Part shown: in pieces, positions 1-8,110 of the stretch | Numbering within the stretch: position 1 is the first letter of the stretch | How the letters are laid out: the number at the start of each line of letters is the position of its first letter | Source of the DNA: an uncultured bacterium | GTDB taxonomy: Bacteria; Spirochaetota; UBA4802; JAGODF01 | Reading direction: 5' to 3' | Length of the DNA: 41,888 bases | Assembly: GCA_937921485.1 (NCBI GenBank) | Contig: CAKZSV010000021.1 | Location: 1 to 41,888, forward strand | The notes under the pieces: generated by a model | What the model saw: only the letters and a program-made list of their open reading frames with translations | Database searches by the model: none | Told to the model about the DNA's origin: nothing | Made by a program: the position numbers and the translations under genes

Positions 1-258
1 CTTTCCACCCTCGCCGGCAACATCTCGGTGGAAAACGACGGAGGCTGGGACTGGAAAGGATTCGGCAGCATCGACGGCCAGAAAGCCCTCATCGAGGGCA
101 CTGCCAGCTACGCGGCAAGCACATTCAGCGGCGGGATGCGCATAAAAGAGAAGGCCATCAACCCTCGTCGATGGCCCCCTCAAGACTCATTGAACATGTA
201 CAACCAACCTGTTGAAAAATCATCCGCCCATGCCGAATACTCTTTCCTTCAACAGTGA
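1..258 (+). CDS. C-terminal fragment of an unrecognised protein (5' end outside window)
   Basis: The frame is open from the first base to a TGA at 256-258, giving about 85 residues with no start inside the window, so this is probably the 3' end of a longer gene. The first 45 residues alternate Gly, Ser, Thr, Ala and aromatic residues in a beta-rich style; the last 35 look less structured. I do not recognise the family. The glycine-rich strand pattern is loosely like AsmA/TamB-type envelope proteins, but that is only an impression. It converges with the hexosaminidase gene ending at 435. Confidence 0.35.
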   Translation, partial: LSTLAGNISVENDGGWDWKGFGSIDGQKALIEGTASYAASTFSGGMRIKEKAINPRRWPPQDSLNMYNQPVEKSSAHAEYSFLQQ

Positions 259-434
259 AGCGGCCGTGGATGAACCGTCCATCCAACTGCCCATCTCAGC
301 ACTGCGGATCTACAAATACAATATACAAAAAACCTATCATATCGTCAATATGCCCACAAAAAAAACATAAGAAAATTATAATTTTTTTTCCGACATAATA
401 CGGGTGAATGTACCGGGCTGGTAACAGAAAATCG

Positions 435-2096
435 TCAGTCGGCGGGTTGATAATGCGTGAGATTTTCCCAGGCAGCTTCCGGGTCGCGGATGAGAATGGA
501 AAAAAATACTCCGGCCATCCGTGCATTATAGCGGATTCGAGAGAAGTACGATTCGTATTCGGCCCCGACATGTATTCCGCGTGATGCGAGAAGCGGATAA
601 TGCTCGCGAAGGCGAATGAGAAATTCGGGATAATGTTTCCCTGCCGGATGGGACCATAAGGCTTCTGCAAGCACAATGAGCCTCGGGTAGAGCATGGAAT
701 CGATTTTACTTTCCGGCGTGAATTCCGTCCACATACAAGCTTCGGATCCCAGTATGTGCTTCTCGTCGCCCAGCGGCAGCATGGGAGGGATTGGCGAAAA
801 CGAGTACACTTTCTCTATATCGGTGTAGGTGAGGCCGTAATCGAAATAGCAATGCGAGGTAGGCGAGACAATCGTATTGTGCCCGGATGATGCGGCGAAC
901 TCCGCGCCTTTAAATCCCCGCCACGACTGCACAACTGCATTTTCGGGAAGCCCGCCGTCGATGATTTCATCCCAGCCGATCAAAATTTTGCCTTTAGATT
1001 TTAAATATGATTCGATTCTTCGCAGAAAATACCCCTGGAGCGATCTCTCGCTCGCGATGTCTTCTTCGTGCATGCGCTTCCGGCAAAGCGGACAGCGCTT
1101 CCAGCGAAGCGTGAGGCATTCGTCTCCGCCGACATGAATATACTTTGAAGGAAAAAGCGCCGTCACTTCATCTAACACATCTTTGACGAAGTCAAACGTG
1201 GATTCCTTGCCAACGCATAAGACATCTTTATGAATTCCCCAGCGTGTGCTGACTTCGATGGGCTGTCCCGTGCAGGAAAGCTGCGGATACGAAGCGATAG
1301 CTGCCTGCGTATGTCCCGGCATATCAATTTCTGGAACGATGAGAATATGCCTCTGCGCGGCGTACTCGATAATTTCTTTCATCTCGCGCTGCGTGTAGTA
1401 TCCTCCATATTTCTTTCCATTTTCTGTACGCCATGCGCCTGTTTCGGTGAGCTTCGGATATTTTTTTATTTCAAGCCGCCAGCCCTGATCATCAGTAAGA
1501 TGGAGGTGCAGTACATTCATGCGGTACAGCGCAAGTACGTCGATTGTCCGCAGTAAATATTCTTTTGAAAGGAAATGCCGCGCGCAGTCAAGATTAAGTC
1601 CTCGCCAGCGGAAGGCGGGAGCGTCGGTAATTTCCGCACAGGGTATTTGAATCTCTCTGTCGTTTTGACGAGCCCGTGCGATCATGAGAAGCTGGACAAA
1701 TGTCCGGCTTGCGCGGAAAAGCCCGGTTTGCGATGATGACGAAAGACGAATTGCCGTGGGTGTGATGGAAATCCGGTATGATTCATTGTTCTCTTTGCGG
1801 GTGCCATCAATGGCCAATACGATTTCACTTTTCGCTGATGAATTGATATTTAAATGTAAAAGTGCATTTATTTCCTTTGTAAACATGGCGGTTATGTGTT
1901 GTGCCTCTCCCTTCCCCGATACGGAGCAGTCACCGCTGAAGGTAAATGATCCTTCGTGTACAACAACCGATGTCGGTTTTGGAAGCAGTAACGTAAGCGG
2001 ATTCATTGGAGCAGGCGATCCTCCTTTTAGCGGGAAAAGACGGCAGGTGCAGAAAAGTACGGCGATGATCAGTGCGAAAAAATACCGACGCATCAT
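435..2096 (-). CDS. Beta-N-acetylhexosaminidase, glycoside hydrolase family 20, exported
   Basis: It hydrolyses terminal beta-linked N-acetylglucosamine or N-acetylgalactosamine from glycans, probably outside the cytoplasm. An N-terminal hydrophobic stretch (ALIIAVLF, about residues 8-15) followed by Cys-Thr-Cys suggests a signal peptide and perhaps a spirochaetal-style lipoprotein. A GH20b-like domain covers about residues 35-160 and the catalytic barrel about 163-550. Visible family motifs are HLTDDQGW, EIDMPGHT and HVGGDE, the last carrying the catalytic Asp325-Glu326 pair for substrate-assisted hydrolysis. The frame opens upstream with a GTG at 2135; I chose ATG 2096 because it begins the signal sequence, although no good Shine-Dalgarno sequence precedes either start. 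The acyltransferase gene lies 133 bases upstream on the same strand and may be cotranscribed. Confidence 0.9.
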   Translation of the reverse strand: MMRRYFFALIIAVLFCTCRLFPLKGGSPAPMNPLTLLLPKPTSVVVHEGSFTFSGDCSVSGKGEAQHITAMFTKEINALLHLNINSSAKSEIVLAIDGTRKENNESYRISITPTAIRLSSSSQTGLFRASRTFVQLLMIARARQNDREIQIPCAEITDAPAFRWRGLNLDCARHFLSKEYLLRTIDVLALYRMNVLHLHLTDDQGWRLEIKKYPKLTETGAWRTENGKKYGGYYTQREMKEIIEYAAQRHILIVPEIDMPGHTQAAIASYPQLSCTGQPIEVSTRWGIHKDVLCVGKESTFDFVKDVLDEVTALFPSKYIHVGGDECLTLRWKRCPLCRKRMHEEDIASERSLQGYFLRRIESYLKSKGKILIGWDEIIDGGLPENAVVQSWRGFKGAEFAASSGHNTIVSPTSHCYFDYGLTYTDIEKVYSFSPIPPMLPLGDEKHILGSEACMWTEFTPESKIDSMLYPRLIVLAEALWSHPAGKHYPEFLIRLREHYPLLASRGIHVGAEYESYFSRIRYNARMAGVFFSILIRDPEAAWENLTHYQPAD

Positions 2097-2229
2097 CTGT
2101 GGTGATATCGCGCGCATGGAGCAAACATGCCGCACATTGTTCGTCTGTCAAGACATTGTGCGGCATGCTCGTTTGATGATGCGGCGTAAAAGTAATTAAA
2201 CTCTGTAATTACCGCTATGGATACTAGGC

Positions 2230-3189
2230 TTATTGCAAAATATCGTTTTCCGACGCCATCTCTCCAAAAGGAGGTGCCATGTTTGGACCGGCGATTCTGC
2301 TTTTCCCGATGAGCATTTCAAGCAGCATGTCTTTTTCCGTCCAGAGATTGTTGAGCCAGTTTTGGAATGTTTCTCGATACGCGGCATCGTTGATGTAATC
2401 GCCGAGCATATCTTCCGTAACTGGAAGTGTTTCGATGCGTACAATAATTTTTTTCACACGGCCGCAGAGAAAATCCCAGAATGAGAGGCGGCCTTCGGGA
2501 TAGGCAATGGTGACATTGAGAATGCTGGTGAGGTATTCGCCGAGCGCGCTCATCACGAAGCCGACGCCGCCGGCTTTGGGGCGGAGCAGATGGCGATATG
2601 GCGATTTCTGTTTGCGGTGCTTGCTCGGGGTAAAGCGCGTCCCTTCCACGAAATTCATCACGGAAACGGGAAGTTTACGGTATTTCGCGCATGCACGTTT
2701 GGTGATTTCAATATCTTTTCCTTTCAGATGCGGATTCTTTTCAAGAAAAGAGGCGGAATAGCGCTTCATAAAGGGAAAATCCAGCGCCCACCACGCAAGT
2801 CCAAGAATCGGCACCCAGATGAGTTCTTTTTTGAGAAAAAATTTTATGAATGGGGTTTTGCGATGCAGCACTTTCTGAAGCACCACGATGTCCGTCCACG
2901 ACTGATGGTTTGAAAGGACGAGATACCAGCGCGTGCGCCTTAGTTCTTCATCGCCTTCAATATCCCATTGAATGCGGCGGGTGACCAGAAGTCCGAGATT
3001 ATTGCAGGCGATCCATGTTTGCGCGATGCCGTCGAGCAGGAAATTAAAAAACGTTGTGGCGGCGCGGAACCTGAAAATCAGCTTCAAAAGTGTTACGGGA
3101 TATAAAAAACACGCCCAGAAAAGGGTGTTCGCAGCAAGCAAAAGCACGGTGATACCCCCGGTGAGGTTTTCGCGGATTTTTTTTAACAT
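2230..3189 (-). CDS. Lysophospholipid acyltransferase family protein (PlsC/YihG-like)
   Basis: This is a membrane-associated 1-acylglycerol-3-phosphate O-acyltransferase-type enzyme, expected to transfer an acyl chain to a lysophospholipid at the inner membrane. The N-terminal 45 residues are hydrophobic (LLLAANTLFWACFLYPVTLL) and would anchor it. The catalytic NHxxxxD motif is present as NHQSWTD (residues 94-100), followed by the substrate-binding motif FVEGTR (180-185). Length (319 aa) and the RFTPSKH stretch after motif III resemble the YihG branch more than short PlsC. An AGGAG sequence lies 6 bases before the ATG at 3189, which fixes the start. The acceptor lipid cannot be told from sequence. 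Confidence 0.85.
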   Translation of the reverse strand: MLKKIRENLTGGITVLLLAANTLFWACFLYPVTLLKLIFRFRAATTFFNFLLDGIAQTWIACNNLGLLVTRRIQWDIEGDEELRRTRWYLVLSNHQSWTDIVVLQKVLHRKTPFIKFFLKKELIWVPILGLAWWALDFPFMKRYSASFLEKNPHLKGKDIEITKRACAKYRKLPVSVMNFVEGTRFTPSKHRKQKSPYRHLLRPKAGGVGFVMSALGEYLTSILNVTIAYPEGRLSFWDFLCGRVKKIIVRIETLPVTEDMLGDYINDAAYRETFQNWLNNLWTEKDMLLEMLIGKSRIAGPNMAPPFGEMASENDILQ

Positions 3190-3432
3190 ATGTTCTCCTG
3201 AAGTTTTTTAAATGAAGATGATACGAAACCGCCTTCTTGGATGCTGATGATGCTTCAGCCATTGTGTCGGTAATTCTGAAATGCTGTCACCATAATGATT
3301 CAGTGTAGCGTGTAATAAGGTAAAGACAGAAAAATGTGCATAAAGGTTGCATTTTTTCAAGATTCAAACAAATAACGCTGATTGCGGTCTGGTTTTATGA
3401 TGGGAATAGCAGCCCAATAGTGCAGAAATATT

Positions 3433-3456
3433 AAAGCCGGCCTTCCGACCGGCTTT
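3433..3456 (-). terminator. Hairpin terminator after inositol-phosphate synthase gene
   Basis: Arms AAAGCCGG and CCGGCTTT form an 8-bp perfect stem around an 8-base loop, 11 bases beyond the stop codon of the minus-strand gene ending at 3467. On that strand the stem is followed by AATATTTCT, a weak U-tract, so it is a plausible but not ideal intrinsic terminator. Confidence 0.6.
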
Positions 3457-3466
3457 ATGGTCATCG

Positions 3467-4786
3467 TCAATCGTAGCTTTCAGTGCCGATGTACGTCACC
3501 AGCGGCACATCCATCAGCCAGCGAAGAGTGTTTTTCAGCTTCATAAGCTGGACAAAAAGATCATGCACGGGCTCTTTGTCGTAATCGTGTATGGGGCTTT
3601 TCCAGTAGAACGAGAGCCATTCCTGAAGGCCGTACATATTAGCCCGCTGAGCAAGATCCAGGAAAATTACCAGGTCGAGCACAATCGGTGCTGCAAGAAT
3701 CGAGTCGCGACAGAGAAAATTTACTTTTATCTGCATCGGATATCCAAGCCAGCCGAAGATGTCGATGTTGTCCCAGCCTTCCTTATTATCGCCGCGCGGC
3801 GGGTAGTAGTTGATGCGTACCACGTGCGTATAATCCTTGTAGAGTGCGGGGTACTCGTCGGGCTGAAAAATCTGATCGAGCACCGAAAGCTTGCTCACTT
3901 CCTTGGTCTTGAACGATTCAGGATCATCTAAAACTTCACCATCGCGGTTGCCTAAAATGTTCGTGGAGTACCAGCCGTCCAGGCCGATCATTCTTGCCTT
4001 GAAGCCCGGCGCAAGGATGGTTTTCATGAGCGTCTGCCCGGTTTTGAAATCTTTGCCGCAGATGGGTACTTTGTTCTTTTCGGCAAGCTCGCGAAGTGCC
4101 GGCGCGTCCAGGCAGAGGTTGGGGGCGCCGTTTGCAAACGGGATGCCGAGATCCAGAGCCGCGTAGGCGTAGATCATGCTGGGCGCAATTTTTTTATTGC
4201 TTTCCTTGAGCGCTTTTTCGAAGTTCGCGAGCGTGTCGTGGACGCCGGGAACGGATTCCTGATAGATCTCCGTGCTGCCGCACCAGATCATCACCATGCG
4301 CGAAAGCTTCTTTTCTTCTTTGAATTTAAGAATATCTTCCTTCACCATTTGTGCCAGGTCCCAGTAGCTGGGCGCTTTTTTTACCCAGGTGCCATCGAGC
4401 TTTTTCACATAATTTCTGTCGAAGACGGCTTTCCATGGCTTGATTGCTGAAAGCTCGTTTTTGATGGGTTCCAGATGTTCTTTCTGGAGGACGCCTGCGT
4501 TTACTGCAGACTCGTAGGCGCTGTCTTCAAAAATGTCCCAGCCTCCAAATTCGAGATCATTCAGGCTTGCCAGGGGCACAAACTCTTTAATGGGTACATG
4601 TTTGGCATTGTCGCCTTTGCCTATCATGATTTTTCCGAGCTGTGTTAGAGAACCGATGGGCTGGTTTAGGCCCTTGCGAATTAAAAGGACTCCGGCAATA
4701 AATGTGGTACTTACCGCGCCGAGACCGGGGATGAGAATTCCGAGTTTTCCTTCGGGTTTTTTAATTTCGATGTTTTTGGATGTCAC
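3467..4786 (-). CDS. ino1: Inositol-3-phosphate synthase (myo-inositol-1-phosphate synthase)
   Basis: It converts glucose 6-phosphate to 1L-myo-inositol 1-phosphate using NAD+, the first committed step to inositol and inositol lipids. The Rossmann nucleotide-binding loop is seen as GLGAVSTT (residues 21-28); the central region has the typical APNLCLDAPAL, GKDFKTGQT and NILGNRDGEVL segments. At 439 residues it matches the short bacterial form. The start codon is GTG (4784-4786), supported by GGAG 6 bases upstream. It is an isolated gene with its own hairpin terminator and long flanks. A local acyltransferase gene makes a role in phosphoinositide-type membrane lipid synthesis attractive, but this is inference. 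Confidence 0.92.
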   Translation of the reverse strand: MTSKNIEIKKPEGKLGILIPGLGAVSTTFIAGVLLIRKGLNQPIGSLTQLGKIMIGKGDNAKHVPIKEFVPLASLNDLEFGGWDIFEDSAYESAVNAGVLQKEHLEPIKNELSAIKPWKAVFDRNYVKKLDGTWVKKAPSYWDLAQMVKEDILKFKEEKKLSRMVMIWCGSTEIYQESVPGVHDTLANFEKALKESNKKIAPSMIYAYAALDLGIPFANGAPNLCLDAPALRELAEKNKVPICGKDFKTGQTLMKTILAPGFKARMIGLDGWYSTNILGNRDGEVLDDPESFKTKEVSKLSVLDQIFQPDEYPALYKDYTHVVRINYYPPRGDNKEGWDNIDIFGWLGYPMQIKVNFLCRDSILAAPIVLDLVIFLDLAQRANMYGLQEWLSFYWKSPIHDYDKEPVHDLFVQLMKLKNTLRWLMDVPLVTYIGTESYD

Positions 4787-5020
4787 ACTCTTCTCCTTTT
4801 ATTATCAGTTAAAATACGCACGGAGGTGTAATTCTGCCGTGTGAGGCTCATATCTCCCAATGACCATATCATGATAACAGCACTGATTTTGAAACAATGC
4901 GATACGGTAGTGCCGGCACTTCCGGCGTCAAGAAAAATTAGCAATATTTTATAACTAATTCTTTTGGTTTATAATGCTACAACAATATGTAAATTGTATA
5001 GATTATATATAGCTATTGAA

Positions 5021-5081
5021 ATATTGCACATTGCAATATGCTTCTGGTGAAAAATTGCAATTTTAGGGTTTGCATAATGCA
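5021..5081. promoter_or_regulatory. Cluster of three TGCA-core palindromes, candidate operators
   Basis: Three inverted repeats lie in 61 bases. ATATTGCA-CAT-TGCAATAT occupies 5021-5039 (8-bp perfect arms). AAAATTGCAATTTT at 5051-5064 is a perfect 14-bp palindrome. TGCAT-A-ATGCA is at 5071-5081. All share an ATTGCA or TGCAT half-site. The third overlaps the -35 element of the best promoter candidate for the gene at 5147, as expected of a dimeric repressor's sites. No regulator is encoded next to them. Confidence 0.45.
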
Positions 5082-5096
5082 GGAATACGTAATAAT
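5069..5096 (+). promoter_or_regulatory. Possible sigma-70 promoter for the 269-residue protein gene
   Basis: TTTGCA (5069-5074) and AATAAT (5091-5096) are separated by 16 bases and match 4 of 6 and 5 of 6 consensus positions. Transcription would start near 5104, about 43 bases before the ATG. Confidence 0.4.
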
Positions 5097-5146
5097 AGCC
5101 GAAATATCTAATAGAAGTAAACCAATATTGTGCAGGACGGAATCCA

Positions 5147-5956
5147 ATGGCGATATCGAAAGCCGAAAAAGCTGCGTTCAATGACTACGTCACGCAGTAT
5201 AAAAAGCAGATCGACGAGTCGCAGAAGCGGATAAAGGAAGCAGAGCAGGTGAAGAAAAAAATGCCGCGAATTTCGGCATACAAGGACATCGAGATTGTGC
5301 TCGAATACCTGAAAATCATCACGCTCTATATTTATCAGAACGACGCGTCGGTGGAAATGTTGAAGATTAAAAGGGAATCCGCGCTCAATGAGGCCCGAAA
5401 AACGTACTATAAAGCCCTTCAGGTGATGGAAACGCTTGTCGGCTCCGATATCGACCGCTCGCTGACTGATAATGATGAATACCTCGAAAAAATCGAAAAG
5501 CTAAATCCCGCGCACATGTTCCGTCTTGTTGAATATTTCAACACGGTGCTCGATGTGCTCATCGACAGAATGGGCAGTGGCTCGAAGTGGAAATGGTCTT
5601 TTGTGGATTTGTACGGCCGCGTCGCGGTGATGACGCGCAATCTCATCAGTTTTTCCGATACGCAGAAGTACCGCGATCCCCGCACGGAATTCTATCAGGA
5701 GCGCCAGCAGCTTCTTGCGATATGTAAAAATAATTTGAAGGAAGCGGCGCTTAAATTCCGCACAAAATATGAACAATCGACGAAAGCTACCGGAGACATC
5801 CTCAAATCGATTGAACTTCTTTCTGCATTGCGGAAAATTCAGGTGCTGTTCGGTGAAGCCGAAGAGGCGAAAAAGACGAAAATCACCATCGATGCGATGA
5901 AGCAGAAAATCGAAGAGCAGGAAAAAGAAGAAGAACAAAAAAAGAAAAAATTTTAA
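5147..5956 (+). CDS. Conserved spirochaete-type charged helical protein of unknown function
   Basis: This is a 269-residue cytoplasmic protein without signal peptide or membrane segment. It is almost entirely helical and highly charged. The first 35 residues (Lys/Glu/Gln-rich, YKKQIDESQKRIKEAE) and the last 30 (a run of Lys, Glu and Gln ending KKKKF) look like coiled coils. The middle holds the more conserved-looking SGSKWKWSFVDLYGRVAV segment near 145-160. I associate proteins of this type with spirochaete genomes, next to heat-shock genes, but can assign no function. It is separated from hrcA by the CIRCE promoter region, so it is probably transcribed on its own, perhaps under the palindromic sites upstream. 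The ATG has only a weak GGA-type ribosome site. Confidence 0.75.
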   Translation: MAISKAEKAAFNDYVTQYKKQIDESQKRIKEAEQVKKKMPRISAYKDIEIVLEYLKIITLYIYQNDASVEMLKIKRESALNEARKTYYKALQVMETLVGSDIDRSLTDNDEYLEKIEKLNPAHMFRLVEYFNTVLDVLIDRMGSGSKWKWSFVDLYGRVAVMTRNLISFSDTQKYRDPRTEFYQERQQLLAICKNNLKEAALKFRTKYEQSTKATGDILKSIELLSALRKIQVLFGEAEEAKKTKITIDAMKQKIEEQEKEEEQKKKKF

Positions 5957-5995
5957 TTTCTAACAAAAAATAATAAACAAAATCGTAATTATGAC

Positions 5996-6024
5996 TTGAC
6001 ATCGCGCCGTGATTACAGTACATT
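5996..6024 (+). promoter_or_regulatory. Sigma-70 promoter of the heat-shock operon
   Basis: A perfect TTGACA (5996-6001) and TACATT (6019-6024) are separated by exactly 17 bases. The predicted start, near 6031, falls inside the CIRCE operator, so HrcA binding would block initiation. Confidence 0.8.
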
Positions 6025-6025
6025 A

Positions 6026-6052
6026 TTAGCACTCAATAATAAAGAGTGCTAA
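6026..6052. promoter_or_regulatory. CIRCE operator (HrcA binding site)
   Basis: TTAGCACTC, a 9-base spacer and GAGTGCTAA form a perfect consensus CIRCE element. It overlaps the predicted transcription start and lies 11 bases before the hrcA ATG. The known role is binding of the HrcA repressor dimer, giving autoregulation of hrcA and control of grpE, dnaK and dnaJ. Confidence 0.97.
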
Positions 6053-6063
6053 TAAGTGAGAGT

Positions 6064-7119
6064 ATGGCGCAGTCAACGACGGCAGATAAACCACTGAACG
6101 AACGTGAAGCGGCAGTATTACGTGCGTTAGTGTATGAGCACATCACCACGGGAAAACCTGTGGGTTCCCGTTCGTTTGTGCAGAAATATTCTTTTGCGGT
6201 GTCCCCGGCCACCATGCGAAATATTATGTTCGATCTGGAGGCGGGCGGATATCTCATGCAGCCGCATACCTCGGCGGGAAGGATTCCCACCGATAAAGGG
6301 TATCGCTTCTATGTTGATTCTTTACTCGATACCTATGAATTTGTGATGAGCGAAAAGATGCGGGTGCGGGAAGAGCTTCTTGAAAAAGAACTGCACCTGG
6401 ACCGTATTTTTTCCTCTATTTCGAAGATGCTGTCGCTTGTATCCAACTATGCCGGAGTGATTCTCACTCCCAAACCCGATTTTACCGTGGTGAAGCATAT
6501 TGAACTGGTTCCGCTGGATAACAGTGAAATTCTCTTTATTCTCATCACCCGAACGGGGATGGTGCTCACGAAAAAAATCAGAGTGTCTGCCAAAGTTATT
6601 CAGGACGAGGTCCGCAATTACGCAAAATATCTCACATCGGAACTCTGCGGCTATTCCCTGCTCGATGTGAAAACCGATGTTTTCGACAGGCTGAAGAGAG
6701 AAGCATCCGGCGATCGCCATAAGGGAATGGCGCTGGATATTGCACAGTTAGCGCTTGCTGAAACCGAACAGCCCGACCTTTTCGTCGATGGCATTGAAAA
6801 TCTGCTGAGGATACCCGAGATGATTGAGGCGGACCAGCTTAAAAAGCTCCTCCGTCTCATGGATGAAAAGCGTCTGTTGCGAAACATTATGGAGCGTAAT
6901 CTCGAAAAGGATGGGGTCAATACGCTCATAGGGGAAGAAATAGCCGAAGCCGAGGTATCCGGCTGCAGCATCGTCACCACCTCCTACAAGATGGGTAATA
7001 TGAACGTGGGAGTGCTCGGCATCATCGGGCCCACCCGGATGGATTACGAAAAAGTGGTGCCGCTGGTCGATTATACGGGTAAGGTGGTGAGTGATTTTTT
7101 AACCAAGATGTCGAAGTGA
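6064..7119 (+). CDS. hrcA: Heat-inducible transcription repressor HrcA
   Basis: HrcA is a dimeric repressor that binds CIRCE and is kept active by GroEL. At 351 residues it has the usual length. The N-terminal winged-helix DNA-binding domain (about 10-80) contains GKPVGSRSF and the recognition segment SPATMRNIMFDLEAGGYL, followed by the hallmark PHTSAGRIPTDKGYRFYVD. The C-terminal part shows the family's GIIGPTRMDY motif. The frame also opens at a GTG (6046), but that codon lies inside CIRCE; ATG 6064 is the sensible start. It is first in the hrcA-grpE-dnaK-dnaJ run, and a repeat-derived hairpin separates it from grpE. Confidence 0.97.
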   Translation: MAQSTTADKPLNEREAAVLRALVYEHITTGKPVGSRSFVQKYSFAVSPATMRNIMFDLEAGGYLMQPHTSAGRIPTDKGYRFYVDSLLDTYEFVMSEKMRVREELLEKELHLDRIFSSISKMLSLVSNYAGVILTPKPDFTVVKHIELVPLDNSEILFILITRTGMVLTKKIRVSAKVIQDEVRNYAKYLTSELCGYSLLDVKTDVFDRLKREASGDRHKGMALDIAQLALAETEQPDLFVDGIENLLRIPEMIEADQLKKLLRLMDEKRLLRNIMERNLEKDGVNTLIGEEIAEAEVSGCSIVTTSYKMGNMNVGVLGIIGPTRMDYEKVVPLVDYTGKVVSDFLTKMSK

Positions 7120-7183
7120 GTAGTATGCTTTGAATTGAAAATGCGGTTATTGAACGCGATGTTAAAGAAAGTATTAATGAGAT

Positions 7184-7251
7184 ATTAGGTAAAAACCGCT
7201 TTCTTTGATGCTAATTTTAAGGATGAAAGCAGTTTTTAGAGGTGTCAATAA
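7184..7251 (-). repeat. Partial copy of the TTAT-flanked MITE-like repeat (hrcA-grpE gap)
   Basis: Read on the minus strand, this begins with TTAT (7248-7251), then an end resembling those of the repeats at 32.9-33.2 kb (TGACACCTCTAAAAAC against GGGCACTTCTAAAAAC). A hairpin follows with arms at 7225-7238 and 7190-7203, with one mismatch and a 21-base loop. The loop is almost identical to that of the 32919 copy. Similarity stops just beyond the hairpin, near 7184, so the second half of the element is missing. It lies in the transcribed gap of the heat-shock operon. Confidence 0.75.
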
Positions 7252-7271
7252 TAAAATCGACGGAGTAAAAG

Positions 7272-7961
7272 GTGAAAAAAAAGGCAATGCATAATGAGGA
7301 AAAAAATAACCAGGTTGAAAACGTCACGGGAGAAGAGTCTGATGCGCAGAATGCGGATGCTGGTGTGCAGGTTGCGTCATCGGAAGATAATGCCGATTTG
7401 AAAACCGTGCAAAAGCAATTGGCCGAGGTCAGGGAAGAGCTTGACAAAAAAACGAAAGAGCTTTCCGAGCTTAAAGACCTGATGCAGAGGCGCCAGGCCG
7501 ATTTCGAAAACTATAAGAAGCGCGTCATAAAAAATCAGGAGGAAACGCGGAAGCTCGCGATTAAAGACGTTGCGCTGGATATCATTTCAATTAATGATGA
7601 TCTGCTCAGGGCCATTGAGGCTTCTTCCTCGGTAAAGGAAGGGGAGTCGCTCGAACACGCGCATGCGTCTTTCGTGGACGGCGTGAAGATGATTTCGAAA
7701 ACCATTGAAGAAACCCTCCGAAAATACGGCGTCGAGGAAATCGATCATTTGGGAAAGCCTTTCGACCCTCAATACAATGAGGCGGTAGAGATTGTGAGCA
7801 GCGATACGGTGAAAGAGGAAACCGTCACGAAGATTTATCAGAAAGGGTTTTCGCTCGGCGAACTGGTGATTCGAAGCGCGCGCGTCCAGGTGACGAAGCC
7901 TGCTCCCGTGAAAGAGCCGGATGAAAATAAAGTTGAAGCGGAGGGGCAGGGCGCTGGTTGA
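7272..7961 (+). CDS. grpE: Nucleotide exchange factor GrpE
   Basis: GrpE releases ADP from DnaK during chaperone cycling. The 229-residue protein has an acidic, low-complexity N-terminus, a long helix (about 45-110) with RRQADFENYKKRV, and a C-terminal beta domain with the signature region around VEEIDHLGKPFDPQYNEAV and VTKIYQKGFSLGELVIRSARV. The start is GTG at 7272, with GGAG 6 bases upstream; an in-frame ATG five codons later lacks this spacing. It is second in the heat-shock operon, with a repeat-derived hairpin in its upstream leader. Confidence 0.95.
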   Translation: MKKKAMHNEEKNNQVENVTGEESDAQNADAGVQVASSEDNADLKTVQKQLAEVREELDKKTKELSELKDLMQRRQADFENYKKRVIKNQEETRKLAIKDVALDIISINDDLLRAIEASSSVKEGESLEHAHASFVDGVKMISKTIEETLRKYGVEEIDHLGKPFDPQYNEAVEIVSSDTVKEETVTKIYQKGFSLGELVIRSARVQVTKPAPVKEPDENKVEAEGQGAG

Positions 7962-8110
7962 TTTTGCATGTTGTGCGGCGGATACTATCGGCGCTATGCT
8001 TTTGGAATGGGAAGTTTTTCGTATCGTGTTTGTAAAGAGGTAGGATCATTATAGCTGCGGCACTGATTGCCGTGATGTAAGATGTGATATATTTTAAAAG
8101 GAGCATTACT

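Larger units (their letters stand above)
4787..5146. other. AT-rich intergenic region between divergent genes
   Basis: No gene is seen in these 360 bases. The half nearest the plus-strand gene is very AT-rich and holds three palindromes with a TGCA or TTGCAA core (listed separately) and a possible promoter. The half nearest the inositol-phosphate synthase gene contains a small GCCGG/CCGGC hairpin near 4910 and a 10-bp palindrome TATCATGATA near 4867, neither of which I can assign. Confidence 0.5.

Noticed and set aside
4969..5181. Minus-strand open frame of 70 codons across the AT-rich region before 5147
   Set aside because: Its composition is Ile/Tyr/Phe-rich from AT bias, it lacks a ribosome site, and it overlaps the palindrome cluster and the start of the plus-strand gene.
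6046..6063. GTG start for hrcA at 6046
   Set aside because: It lies inside the CIRCE operator; the ATG at 6064 fits family N-termini.
7142..7204. Protein-like stretch after hrcA reading VIERDVKESINEILGKNRFL before a stop
   Set aside because: There is no start codon, an in-frame stop lies just upstream, and its end runs into the repeat hairpin; too short to call a gene remnant.
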